DNA of 64,000 bases from QKMZ01 sp012965515 (GCA_937879965.1 CALFMP010000022.1:1-64000); one strand, 5' to 3'. Shown: positions 53,875 to 62,746, numbered from the stretch's first letter. The notes: generated by a model not told the origin, from the letters alone. Made by a program: numbers and translations.

Positions 53875-55134
53875 ATGGGACAAGTGATTGACAAGACTTA
53901 CAACGGACTCAAAGTTCCGCAAGGCGAGAAGATTACCTTCAAGGACGGAAAGCCGATAACCCCCAACCATCCCATCATTCCTTTTATCGAAGGAGACGGG
54001 ACTGGTCGCGACATTTGGAAAGCATCGGTAAGAGTAATCGACGCTGCTGTCAAGAAAGCATACGGCGAAGAAAAATCGATCAAATGGTTTGAGGTTTATG
54101 CCGGCGAAAAGGCAAAAGACCAAACCGGCGAATGGCTTCCTGAAGACACCCTTGCAGCTCTCAAAGAGTTCGGCGTCGGTATCAAAGGACCTTTGACCAC
54201 CCCAGTTGGAGGCGGCATCCGCAGCTTGAACGTTTCGCTCCGTCAGATCTTCGATTTGTACTGCTGCGTTCGCCCGGTTCGCTACTTCAAAGGCGTGCCT
54301 TCACCAGTAGTGGCACCGGAGAAATTGGACGTCGTTATCTTCCGTGAAAACACCGAAGACGTTTACTCGGGTATCGAGTACGTTGCCGGCTCTCCTGAAG
54401 CTAAGAAGTTCATCGACCTTTGCGAAAGCCTCGGCAAGAAAGTCCGTCCTGATTCAGGTATCGGCATCAAGCCCATTTCCAAGTTCGGTTCGCAACGCTT
54501 GATCAAGCGCGCCATGGAATATGCCATCGCACGCGGCAAGAAGAGCGTCACCATGGTTCACAAAGGCAACATCCAAAAGTTCACTGAAGGCGCTTTCAGA
54601 GATTGGGGTTATGAATTGGCTGCAGGCGAAGAGCCTTTCAAATCCAAAATCGTAAGCGAAGAAACCCTCTGGGATAAGTTGGATGGCAAAATGCCTGCCG
54701 ACAAGATTCTTCTCAACGACAGAATCGCTGACTCCATGTTCCAACAAGTGTTGACCAGACCAGATGAATACTCGGTTCTCGCCACCACCAACTTGAACGG
54801 AGACTACCTCTCGGATGCTTGCGCCGCTCAAGTAGGCGGACTCGGTATCGCTCCCGGCGCCAATATCGGCGACGACTGCGCTATCTTCGAAGCCACCCAC
54901 GGCACTGCACCGAAGTACGCTGACAAAGACGTCATCAACCCGGGTTCGGTTATCCTCTCCGGCGCAATGATGCTCGAGTACATGGGTTGGACAGAAGCTT
55001 GCAACTTGATCCACGAAGGATTGGCGAAGACCATCCAGCAAAAGAAGGTCACCTACGACCTCGAACGCTTGATGTCCGGCGCAACCAAGCTGAAAACCAG
55101 CGAATTCGGCGATGCAATCATCTCGAACATGTAA
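53875..55134 (+). CDS. icd: NADP-dependent isocitrate dehydrogenase
   Basis: 419 residues, close to E. coli Icd. It oxidises isocitrate to 2-oxoglutarate and CO2. Substrate site IRSLNVSLRQ (the Ser of the AceK-regulated loop), CCVRPVRYFKGVPSPV, RENTEDVYSGIEY, metal-site region LNDRIADSMFQQ, and coenzyme-site ATHGTAPKYADKDVINPGS are all present. ATG 53875 is chosen with AAGGG 7-8 nt upstream; the frame opens at 53845. Followed by a strong terminator at 55171. Confidence 0.97.
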   Translation: MGQVIDKTYNGLKVPQGEKITFKDGKPITPNHPIIPFIEGDGTGRDIWKASVRVIDAAVKKAYGEEKSIKWFEVYAGEKAKDQTGEWLPEDTLAALKEFGVGIKGPLTTPVGGGIRSLNVSLRQIFDLYCCVRPVRYFKGVPSPVVAPEKLDVVIFRENTEDVYSGIEYVAGSPEAKKFIDLCESLGKKVRPDSGIGIKPISKFGSQRLIKRAMEYAIARGKKSVTMVHKGNIQKFTEGAFRDWGYELAAGEEPFKSKIVSEETLWDKLDGKMPADKILLNDRIADSMFQQVLTRPDEYSVLATTNLNGDYLSDACAAQVGGLGIAPGANIGDDCAIFEATHGTAPKYADKDVINPGSVILSGAMMLEYMGWTEACNLIHEGLAKTIQQKKVTYDLERLMSGATKLKTSEFGDAIISNM

Positions 55135-56761
55135 TTGTAAGCAAGAGCTTGCGGTTCCAAGAGCTACATCTAAGGGATGCCCCTCGTGGGCATCCCTTAA
55201 TGCCTTTTTGTCCGCAAATCTTCTCGCCGCAATTCTGGTCTTATTCTCTGACTGCGCCGCTTTTTCTTCAGCACTGAAGGAGGGACCGGACAGTCAGAAT
55301 TCTCAGTCAAATGCTGAGACTAAGAAGTCCGATTCAGACACGCTTAGACAGACCGCTATGGAATACGCAGAGGCTTGCAACTTCGACCACGCCAGAGCCA
55401 AACTCGAAGAAGATATTAGTCTCAACCAGAGTACAGACAAGAATCGATTGCCCGAATCGTGGATCTTACTGGGCAATGTCTACAGGCTTGAAGGGCTGTA
55501 TTCCGAAGCGCGAACCTGGATTTCGCGCGGTGTTACTGCTCTGGAGAAACACAATTCGAGTGATGCACAAAGACTTTCGGCCGCATACAACTATTTGGCG
55601 CTCTTCAACAACAGCGCCGGTGAGTTTGCCGAGTCCGAGAAGAACGCCCGCAAGGCCTTGAGCCTTTCAATGGACTCCGGGCTCGGCAAAGAGAATCAGG
55701 CGATGCATCGTGTCGTACTTGCAAACGCACTCCGGCAGCAAGGCAAGTACAGAGAAGCTCTGGTGGAGTTGGAAACCGCATTGCCGATTCTAAAAACCGG
55801 TTCTGAAAAGCGGTTACTGGCAACCGCAACCAACAATCTTGGCGCACTTTATTTTTGGATGGGAGACTACCAGAAGGCTTTGCCGATCCTCCAAGACGGG
55901 CTTAAACAGCGGCTTGAAATTTGCGGGGAGAATCATCCCGACGTTGCCAATTCCTATTTGGATTTGGGATGCGTTGAATACAAGCTTGGCGATTTGAAAG
56001 CATCGTTAGAACATCTCGAGGATGCGCACGAAATTCGCATGAGCAAGTTAGGCGCAAACCATCCGGAAACACTCTCCTCTGCCGCGAATCTCGCGGTGGT
56101 ATTGCTTTCTACTGGCAACTCCAGACAGGCACTCGAATTGTTGAAGGGCGCTGTGGAAACAGGCAAGATAGTTCTCGGCAATAAAAATCCCGATTTGGCG
56201 CAGTACAAAGACGACTATGCCAATGCACTTTGCGCAGACAAACAGTTCGATCTTGCACGCGATGTTCAAACCGATGCAAATTTTATACGGAAAGTGGCGT
56301 TCGGACCTGGCAGTCGCGAGTATGCTAGCGGACTGCGTTCGCTTGCACAGATCGAGTCGGCATCCGGAAACAAGAAAGCCGGTCGCCAATTGCTTCAGCG
56401 CGCAATCGCTATCTACAATGCCTCGCCACAGCAACCGGATCCGGATTTGGGCGATACGTTGGACGAACTGGCCTTCATGTACGCGGAAAGTAATGAACTT
56501 GAAAGTGCTCGACAGACTTTCGTTTTGGCCATTCGAGAAAAGCTGAAAACGGGCAATGGCGTCTCCTATGCTACGAGTCTCGCCAATCTCTCTGAGTTAT
56601 TGCACCGTATGAACCAGGAAGCCGAAAGTCGCGTCATGCTCAAGAAAGCTGCCGATGCAATTGAGGCAATGCCGGAAGCGCTTCGTGGAAATCCAGACTG
56701 CAAAGCGATTCTGGAACGCTATCAGAAAGCACAAAATGGCTCACCTGCCGGAGACCACTGA
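55112..56761 (+). CDS. Exported KLC-type TPR protein, start uncertain
   Basis: 549 residues from ATG 55112. A hydrophobic segment (residues about 33-50, ANLLAAILVLFSDCAAF) acts as signal or anchor. About nine KLC-type TPRs follow (about 75-530): ALPILQDGLKQRLEICGENH, SLEHLEDAHEIRMSKLGANH, ALELLKGAVETGKIVLGNKN. The ATG lies inside icd, and the first 30 codons run through the icd terminator hairpin, with no ribosome site. TTG 55208 just after the T-run would give a 517-residue protein starting at the signal segment and seems at least as likely. Function unknown. Confidence 0.75.
   Translation: MQSSRTCNCKQELAVPRATSKGCPSWASLNAFLSANLLAAILVLFSDCAAFSSALKEGPDSQNSQSNAETKKSDSDTLRQTAMEYAEACNFDHARAKLEEDISLNQSTDKNRLPESWILLGNVYRLEGLYSEARTWISRGVTALEKHNSSDAQRLSAAYNYLALFNNSAGEFAESEKNARKALSLSMDSGLGKENQAMHRVVLANALRQQGKYREALVELETALPILKTGSEKRLLATATNNLGALYFWMGDYQKALPILQDGLKQRLEICGENHPDVANSYLDLGCVEYKLGDLKASLEHLEDAHEIRMSKLGANHPETLSSAANLAVVLLSTGNSRQALELLKGAVETGKIVLGNKNPDLAQYKDDYANALCADKQFDLARDVQTDANFIRKVAFGPGSREYASGLRSLAQIESASGNKKAGRQLLQRAIAIYNASPQQPDPDLGDTLDELAFMYAESNELESARQTFVLAIREKLKTGNGVSYATSLANLSELLHRMNQEAESRVMLKKAADAIEAMPEALRGNPDCKAILERYQKAQNGSPAGDH
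55171..55209 (+). terminator. Rho-independent terminator of icd
   Basis: TAAGGGATGCCC (55171-55182) and GGGCATCCCTTA (55188-55199) form a perfect 12-bp stem with a 5-nt loop; TTTTT follows at 55205-55209. It lies 37 nt after the icd stop. Confidence 0.8.
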
Positions 56762-56882
56762 GCCCGCCCCTCAAAATGGGCCCAGCGTCCGTCCGGCAGT
56801 GACACCACAGACCGAGGTCGTGCCCACCCAGAACCAGCGCCCATGCGCCAACTCGGGTGCCCTCAATCTAGTTCTTACCTAT

Positions 56883-57191
56883 TTAATGTTGGGTGAGCAA
56901 TTTGCTGTGACCGGCAGAAATTCTGCAGTTATTGAGGTCCCAGCCGCCGCCACGTATATTTGTCTGAGGAAGCAATTTGCTTTGATTTGCTGAAATTCTC
57001 ACGTTGTTGGCGTCCCATCCGCCGCCGCGGATTGAGGTTTCTTGTGCCATCAACTTGGTTTTAGTAACAGAAATTCTGAGGTTATTGCCGTCCCATCCGC
57101 CGCGTGGCAAGAAGCATTCTTGAGCTTGAGCTTGAGAAGCGCAGGCACCCAGTCCCACTACTAGTAACATCATCGTGAAAACAACTTTCAT
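56883..57191 (-). CDS. Secreted protein of three 25-residue GGGWDxNNxRIS repeats
   Basis: 102 residues. Signal peptide (KVVFTMMLLVVGLGACASQA, cleavage near AQA-QE; CASQ could also be read as a poor lipobox). The mature part is three tandem repeats starting at residues 30, 55 and 80 with consensus RGG(G)WDxNNxRISxxxSKLLxQ. Trp, Asp and Asn-Asn are invariant. The regular Gly-Trp-Asp-Asn pattern recalls small sugar-binding or beta-prism/beta-trefoil lectin repeats, but no family is certain. ATG 57191 has GAGAGG upstream. Confidence 0.8.
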   Translation of the reverse strand: MKVVFTMMLLVVGLGACASQAQAQECFLPRGGWDGNNLRISVTKTKLMAQETSIRGGGWDANNVRISANQSKLLPQTNIRGGGWDLNNCRISAGHSKLLTQH

Positions 57192-57337
57192 CTCTTTACC
57201 TCTCGGGGCTCACACGTTTGGATTAACGGAACTTCTTAGGTAATTAGGGTGGAATCGGAAAGTATTTTTGAAAAGTCCCGAAACTCAACTCCTGTGGCAA
57301 AACATTCCTCGAGGCTTGGCAGGATAACAGTTAGGGG

Positions 57338-57453
57338 GTAAAGGCACTAGGGTATGGAACCTCAAAGTCTGAAGTCGTAAAAGCCTTTACTGGCTGGGAT
57401 ATTCAGTCGTCCCGGCTAGTAAAACCAGTGATAACGGGAACCTTTAATGGTTT
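57338..57453 (+). ncRNA. Candidate structured 5' leader (three consecutive hairpins)
   Basis: In the 310-bp gap before the hydrolase gene: GTAAAGGC (57338-57345) pairs perfectly with GCCTTTAC (57383-57390); TACTGGCTGGGA (57388-57399) pairs with TCCCGGCTAGTA (57410-57421) over 12 bp with two G-U; AAACCA (57422-57427) pairs with TGGTTT (57448-57453). The first two stems overlap by 3 nt, so they partly exclude each other. No known riboswitch consensus fits. The ATG is 48 nt further on. Confidence 0.35.
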
Positions 57454-57501
57454 GAAAACGCCTTATCAACGGAAAAACTGACAGGCAGGTTAAAGACGCC
57501 C

Positions 57502-58290
57502 ATGGTCGAAAACGAAGTCCGGTTTGACGATGTTTTGGTGGACACCAGTTTTGGCAAAATGCATGCCCTGGTCTCACGTTCGAGCAACCAAAGTGCTGAA
57601 TGCTATGTGCTACTGCACGGGTTACTAGTATCAGCAAGCTATATGGAGCCAACCGCGAGAGTCCTCGGTCTAAGCAACACTGTTTTCATTCCGAATATGC
57701 TTGGACATGGAAAGAGTGAAACACCAAAGCATGCATTGAACATCAAGGAACACGCTGCATCTCTCAGTGAGTTTCTCCGCGCTCAAAATATTTTGCAGCC
57801 GGTCTTAATCGGCGGTTCTTATGGCTGCAACATCGCGGCAGAACTGGCAGCGTCGCATGGCGTAAACGCCAAAGCATTGGTCCTAATTGGGCCGACCGAT
57901 GTACACGGAAGATCTGTTCAGTCGCTGCTCGGGGATCTAGTCAAAGATGGATTTTTCGAACCACCGATCATGGTGCCAACAGTTATTGGAGACGTCTCAC
58001 GCATTGGAATCGAACGCTGTCTTGATCAACTTCGCTACATGTCGGAACATGATATGGACGATGCATTGCTCAGATGCGGTATTCCTATTCTTCTCATCAA
58101 AGGCGAGCACGATCTGCTTTCAAGTGAAGAAATTGTTCGCGACAAGTTCGAGATCATTCCCGACTGTCAGGCGATAAATGTGATTGGCTCCGCTCATTGC
58201 CTTTCTGTGAGCGACCCAGAACTCTGTGCCGAGATGATCGAAGACTTCGTCAATCAGGGCGACTTGAATGACGTTTATCGCGCAGCTTAG
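57502..58290 (+). CDS. Alpha/beta-hydrolase
   Basis: 262 residues with the complete alpha/beta-hydrolase order: VLLHGLLVSASY (oxyanion loop), nucleophile elbow GGSYGC with Ser106, acid Asp204 in KGEHDLLS and His232 in GSAHCL. No signal peptide, so cytoplasmic. Family members include esterases, lipases and C-C hydrolases; the substrate cannot be told. ATG 57502. Its leader contains the hairpins at 57338-57453, suggesting control at the RNA level. Convergent with the site-2 protease gene, 13 bp apart. Confidence 0.88.
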   Translation: MVENEVRFDDVLVDTSFGKMHALVSRSSNQSAECYVLLHGLLVSASYMEPTARVLGLSNTVFIPNMLGHGKSETPKHALNIKEHAASLSEFLRAQNILQPVLIGGSYGCNIAAELAASHGVNAKALVLIGPTDVHGRSVQSLLGDLVKDGFFEPPIMVPTVIGDVSRIGIERCLDQLRYMSEHDMDDALLRCGIPILLIKGEHDLLSSEEIVRDKFEIIPDCQAINVIGSAHCLSVSDPELCAEMIEDFVNQGDLNDVYRAA

Positions 58291-58303
58291 GTTTAGAGAA
58301 CCA

Positions 58304-59371
58304 TTACTTGCCGTCTTTGATCCGACCACGCAGTAAGCACGGTGCGTAACTTCCTGCGACAAATACAAGCGTTAAACAGACAACACGTAACCACCTCAAC
58401 GTTTTGTTCGATTCCCAGCCCGTTTTGCGAAAGTGATTGAGCGTGACCGAAATCAAATGGCTACCATCAAGCCCCGGAAGTGGCAGGCAGTAGAGCAGTG
58501 CGAAATCGAAGCAAAGCATGGCCGCCAAAAGAGACAGCTTTCGAGGATCGTCCTGAGCTAGCAAGGCAGCGATACCGATCCATCCTAAGTTAGTCTGCTG
58601 GTTTTCAGTTCCAGAATTGTTCGGTGATATGCGAGACCCCACGAATCCAGGAATTGCACCGCTCATTGATCCGAGCATGTTGAACGCGTGCTGGTTTGAT
58701 TCAACGAGCGATAAATACCTGACTGGTTTGCTCGTATCCACATCTACGCGAATCATCATGCCCACTTTCCCTGCTTCATTCGTAGTAAGTGGACACTGGA
58801 CTTCTTTTCCTTCACGGAGCAATACAAGATTGACTGTTTCCTTTGGATGATTTTTCAAATAACCGACTACTTCTTCCGCGGTTTTTGGTTTGACCGAATT
58901 GAGTGCAAGAATCTCATCTTCCTTCAGGACACCCGCGTCTCGCGCCATCGGATTTTCGTCTGAAAGTTCTTCGACAACAACTTTTGTCTCAGGGACGCCC
59001 AGCAGCATAAAGGAAGCATTGAAAATGATCAGTGCAAGAAAAAAGCTTGTCGCAATTCCTGAAACCACCACCAAAAGTTTTTTGGCTAGTGGAAACTGCC
59101 GAAACGGTTTCGCTAAAGAATCGGCGGTCTGACCATCATCACCAGGTGGATCGAGTTCTGGAATCGACGCATAAACCCCTATGGGAACCAGATGCATTCT
59201 GAACTCAGTACCGCCTGCTTTTAGAAAAGTCAGATGAGGCGTGACCGGTAGACCAATTCCGAAGATCGGAACTTGGAATCCCAAGAGTTTCGCCGTAGTG
59301 AAGTGTCCCAACTCATGCAGAATTGTGAGTACATACAATGTCAACAAAATCAAAATAATGCTTGCGACCAT
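58304..59371 (-). CDS. Site-2 protease-like membrane metalloprotease (M50)
   Basis: 355 residues. First helix with zinc motif HELGH (19-23), second core helix near 98-120, one PDZ domain (about 128-205, VVEELSDENPMARDAGVLKE and DEILALNSV), then a helix with LPLPGLDGSHL, which supplies the third zinc ligand Asp, and a last helix. This is the RseP/SpoIVFB plan with one PDZ. It cuts membrane-embedded proteins such as anti-sigma factors; the substrate is unknown. The Asn usually before the LPxPxLDG motif is Cys here. ATG 59371 has GGGGAAG upstream. Confidence 0.9.
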   Translation of the reverse strand: MVASIILILLTLYVLTILHELGHFTTAKLLGFQVPIFGIGLPVTPHLTFLKAGGTEFRMHLVPIGVYASIPELDPPGDDGQTADSLAKPFRQFPLAKKLLVVVSGIATSFFLALIIFNASFMLLGVPETKVVVEELSDENPMARDAGVLKEDEILALNSVKPKTAEEVVGYLKNHPKETVNLVLLREGKEVQCPLTTNEAGKVGMMIRVDVDTSKPVRYLSLVESNQHAFNMLGSMSGAIPGFVGSRISPNNSGTENQQTNLGWIGIAALLAQDDPRKLSLLAAMLCFDFALLYCLPLPGLDGSHLISVTLNHFRKTGWESNKTLRWLRVVCLTLVFVAGSYAPCLLRGRIKDGK

Positions 59372-59442
59372 GGTCTTCCCCTAGAGAGACTGGTCCTAGT
59401 CTACTTGCTTGGAGGAGTTCAGCAAAGTCCTGACTGCAAGTG

Positions 59443-61062
59443 TCAGCAGATCATTCTGTGACTCATACGGCGGCGTAGAACAAGGCCGGGTTTGTTGCCA
59501 GTGTGCTTGCCGTTTTGCAAAACAGGTACGCCGTTTACAAGAACATGCACGATCCCTTCCGATAGCTGATGCGCATTTTCGAATGTCGCATTCTCGTGAA
59601 CTTTTTGTAGGTCGAACATGACAATATCGGCCGCATAACCTTGATCTATTTTGCCTCTGAAAAGCAAACCAAGATTGGCAGCTGGTAAGGCAGTAAGCCG
59701 TCTTATAGCCTCTGGCAATGAGAGAACCCTCTCGTTGCGAACATACTTTTCCAGCAAGCGAGTAAAGTTTCCATAGGCGCGAGGATGCGTTTGCGACTTC
59801 AAGTATTCACCTGACGGAGACATCGAAGAGCCGTCGGAACCGAAAGTAATCCAGGGCAGTTTCAGTTGTTTAACCAGATTCTCTTCGCTCATCCAGGAGT
59901 AAACGGTATCGACACGACTGCCGTCTTCTATAACAAGGTCCATCGCGACATCGGCTGGATCTTTTCCGCGAGCGTCAGCAATTTCCTTTAGGGTTTTGCC
60001 AATTAGCGGTTTCAGAGCGTCCGATTTGAACCCGACCAGCAGAATTCCTTCCGGTCCGGCGTGCATGTAACCGTTTTCCCAATTAGAAGCTTCGCTCAGC
60101 ATCTCCTGTTTCACACGAGCACGCGTTTCCGGCTCCTGCAAACGCTTTATCCACTGATTCAAACCACCCTCTTGAACCCAGGTGGGCATTGCTGCATCTA
60201 GTCCGGTCTGGGCTCTGGTATACAGGTACATGTCCGCGGATACGCGATGACCAGCAGCCCGTGCTCTTTCCAGCTCCACAATCACTTCGTCCATCTTCGA
60301 CCAGTTCCGTTGTCCGGCTGCTTTTAAGTGATAGATTTCGGAAGGTATGCGCGCGCGTTGGCAAATCGAAATTAATTCACGAACACCTTCGAGTAAGTTG
60401 TCTCCTTCACTGCGAATATGAGAAGCATAAATGCCGCCTCTTTTTGAGGCTTCCTCAGCGAGAGCGACTAACTCATCTGTATCAGCAAAACATGCTGGTG
60501 CATAAATCAAAGCGGAAGAAAGTCCAACGGCACCTTCGGACATGGCGAGAGATACCAGATTTCGCATCATGGAGAGCTCACGTTCATCGGGCTTTCTATC
60601 CTCTTGCCCGAGGACATATTCGCGCACGGTCGTAGCGCCGACGAAAGATGCGACGTTAGTCGAAACACCCTTCAATTGCAAGCGATTTAGAAACTCGCCC
60701 AGGCTGCGCCAATTGATTGTAAACTTGATATCGGTTTGCTCATCAGCCATTTCTTTGGCCATTTGGTCGTTGATCGGCCCCATCGACACGCCCTCACCGA
60801 TCACCTCAAGCGTGACACCTTGATAGATGTTGCCTTCGGACAAACCGTCATGCAGCAATGCTCTTGTTGCATGGCTGAGCATGTTTATAAATCCGGGAGC
60901 GACAGACAGCCCGCGCGCATCAATTTTTAGCGTGGCGTCTGCATATTTGAGGTTGCCAACGTCGACAATGATGCCGCTGCGCAAGCCAATATCAGCGACA
61001 TACGGCTCGCCGCCCGAGCCGTCATAGATTGTTCCGCCCATAATCAGGGTGTCAAATTGCAT
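59443..61062 (-). CDS. D-aminoacylase-like amidohydrolase with altered metal motif
   Basis: 539 residues, amidohydrolase superfamily, N-acyl-D-amino-acid deacylase group: TLIMGGTIYDGSGGEPYVAD, GATTVREYVLG, GLSSALIYAP, GGIYASHIRSEGDNLLEGVR, EIYHLKAAGQRNW, WITFGSDGSSMSPSGEY, and a C-terminal PGLVLRR. The usual HxH after PGFID is replaced: PGFINMLSHATRALL keeps only one His. Later His and Asp ligands remain, so a mononuclear site is plausible. Known relatives release D-amino acids from N-acyl forms. ATG 61062. Lies 72 bp before the end of the site-2 protease operon side, same strand. Confidence 0.87.
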   Translation of the reverse strand: MQFDTLIMGGTIYDGSGGEPYVADIGLRSGIIVDVGNLKYADATLKIDARGLSVAPGFINMLSHATRALLHDGLSEGNIYQGVTLEVIGEGVSMGPINDQMAKEMADEQTDIKFTINWRSLGEFLNRLQLKGVSTNVASFVGATTVREYVLGQEDRKPDERELSMMRNLVSLAMSEGAVGLSSALIYAPACFADTDELVALAEEASKRGGIYASHIRSEGDNLLEGVRELISICQRARIPSEIYHLKAAGQRNWSKMDEVIVELERARAAGHRVSADMYLYTRAQTGLDAAMPTWVQEGGLNQWIKRLQEPETRARVKQEMLSEASNWENGYMHAGPEGILLVGFKSDALKPLIGKTLKEIADARGKDPADVAMDLVIEDGSRVDTVYSWMSEENLVKQLKLPWITFGSDGSSMSPSGEYLKSQTHPRAYGNFTRLLEKYVRNERVLSLPEAIRRLTALPAANLGLLFRGKIDQGYAADIVMFDLQKVHENATFENAHQLSEGIVHVLVNGVPVLQNGKHTGNKPGLVLRRRMSHRMIC

Positions 61063-61125
61063 GGGATTCCGGCCCGAGCACTGTCGATCTCCTTGGCGGT
61101 AGCACCGGCGGTGCGAGTGCTATGT

Positions 61126-62403
61126 TTAGTCTTTTCTGACTTTCGACCAGAGCTTGAGCATCCATGAGGATTTCTGTTTTGCGCTAGCTTCATCGGATAC
61201 TTCATCCGGCGTATCCCACGCTACTTGCTTCAACGCTTCGTGAAACTCCAGACCAGTGCGAGCGCACATTTGCAAAACACGAGCTACTTGCTCGGGCTTG
61301 AGAATCTCGTCTTTGACCAGGTCCTGACTTTGGATAGCCGCATCGATTAGGCGTTGATCCACCATTTGAGTGGATAGAAGAACTTCACCGAGGCTCACAC
61401 TGAGCTGCTGGGAGAGGTTCTTCGCTTTGATCATATCGTTGTCGGTGAGAATTCCGGACAACTGAAGGAATTCGATAACGGTGTTGGTTTTGTCAATTTG
61501 CTCTTTGCGCGCCAGTTTCTCTTCTAAAACTGCACGTACGGTTACACCTTGAGTATGCGCGGTGCGCAAGATCTCAGCTGCTTGTGTGGGATTCAAATGC
61601 CCCTGCGCAACTAGATCTTGAAGTTTCAGACTTTCTTCGAGAGTGGTATTGGAGATCATGCCAGATTGGACGAGCACGTCGCCAATCTGTCTGTGGCTCT
61701 CCAAACCTACTTCTACTGCAGTGATTTTGTCTCCCTCGGTGACAATGCCGGCAGACGTAAGCAAATCGCCGACGCGCACAGACTCTTTGCCGGGCTTATA
61801 AGCCCCGACTTGCTGCAGTGACTCTTCTATAGTCTGCTGCTTTCTTGAAGAGGAACGCAAGCCTTCTACCGCTTGCTCGCGGCTGATTTTTCCGTCACGC
61901 AACAAGACTTGTGCGGTCAATGCGGAAGCTAAAAGTGCTGGTGACACAGCGCGGTTGAGGACAAGACAACGGCCGACCGGCAAATTGTTCTCATGGCTTT
62001 GTCTAACTGCTTCTTCCATACGCTCCGGGGTCACAACGCCGGCGGCTTGGAGCAATTCACCCAGTTCATTGGAAGACAAAGACTCACGCTGGGGCGGCTG
62101 CCAGCCCAGGCGGCGGAATGCCTCTTCAAGCGGAATTTTGCTCTTGCAAGACAGATTCAATGCTTTGATGCCGAAATCGTTGGCGATCACGCCCTCGCGC
62201 AAAAGAGATTGCACTTCAATAGCTACTTGCAAATCGCTTTCAGATATTTCGCCAATGCTCATCAAGACACGACCCAAAGGAGTCGTCGATTTCTTCGCTA
62301 TTTGCAGCGCTTCCATCAAAACTTCGGGGCGGATCACATTGGCTGCCACAAGCAACTCACCAATTCGCTTGGGACCTGCTCGTCTCTCTTTGACAATTTC
62401 CAT
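61126..62403 (-). CDS. Four-repeat MshEN-type protein
   Basis: 425 residues built of four MshEN-like repeats of about 100 residues, starting near 13, 112, 215 and 318: KRIGELLVAANVIRPEVLME with TPLGRVLMSIGEISESDLQV; ELGELLQAAGVVTPERMEEA with LPVGRCLVLNRAVSPALLAS; VRVGDLLTSAGIVTEGDKIT with RQIGDVLVQSGMISNTTLEE; VIEFLQLSGILTDNDMIKAK with VSLGEVLLSTQMVDQRLIDA. Each is followed by a helix with a Q-x-L-x-x-(D/E)G/E turn. The tail is Trp/Lys-rich (SSWMLKLWSKVRKD), perhaps a membrane-binding amphipathic end. No linker, ATPase or TM. ATG 62403. It is the purest member of the family. Confidence 0.87.
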   Translation of the reverse strand: MEIVKERRAGPKRIGELLVAANVIRPEVLMEALQIAKKSTTPLGRVLMSIGEISESDLQVAIEVQSLLREGVIANDFGIKALNLSCKSKIPLEEAFRRLGWQPPQRESLSSNELGELLQAAGVVTPERMEEAVRQSHENNLPVGRCLVLNRAVSPALLASALTAQVLLRDGKISREQAVEGLRSSSRKQQTIEESLQQVGAYKPGKESVRVGDLLTSAGIVTEGDKITAVEVGLESHRQIGDVLVQSGMISNTTLEESLKLQDLVAQGHLNPTQAAEILRTAHTQGVTVRAVLEEKLARKEQIDKTNTVIEFLQLSGILTDNDMIKAKNLSQQLSVSLGEVLLSTQMVDQRLIDAAIQSQDLVKDEILKPEQVARVLQMCARTGLEFHEALKQVAWDTPDEVSDEASAKQKSSWMLKLWSKVRKD

Positions 62404-62746
62404 TCTTGACGACTACCTGAAATGCGATTCTTAAATCGACAAAGCACTTGCGCCTTCCAGCCGGAAGACAAAAATTGTGGGGTCAATATTTAGTCTAGCA
62501 GGCGAAACGCCCTACCAGTCTTGAAAAACCATAACCCACATAAAGAATGCCCAATTCTGGCACTCTTAAAACTATCTATTAACTCACTCAAAACGAGACA
62601 AACTCTGGGTTTCATCCAAATAGGCCCAAATGTCTATCTAAATGACATAGAGCAAGCATCGCCTGGAGAGGTGATGCTTGCTCATAGAGCCAAACAGTTT
62701 TCGGTGGTTTCTTTAGGAGCGATGCAGAGCATCGTCCTGTCAGGGT
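62404..62746. other. Intergenic region with a 14-bp hairpin
   Basis: 343 bp between two minus-strand genes. GAGCAAGCATCGCC (62650-62663) pairs with GGTGATGCTTGCTC (62670-62683) with one G-U and a 6-nt loop, 64 nt after the stop of the 62747 gene. No T-run follows on either strand. The rest shows no gene; an antisense plus frame from 62521 is not accepted. Confidence 0.55.

Noticed and set aside
57338..57453. Possible c-di-GMP-I (GEMM) riboswitch
   Set aside because: There are loose likenesses to the GEMM core, but the conserved GCAAAGCC-type and tetraloop-receptor positions do not line up; reported only as an unassigned structured leader.
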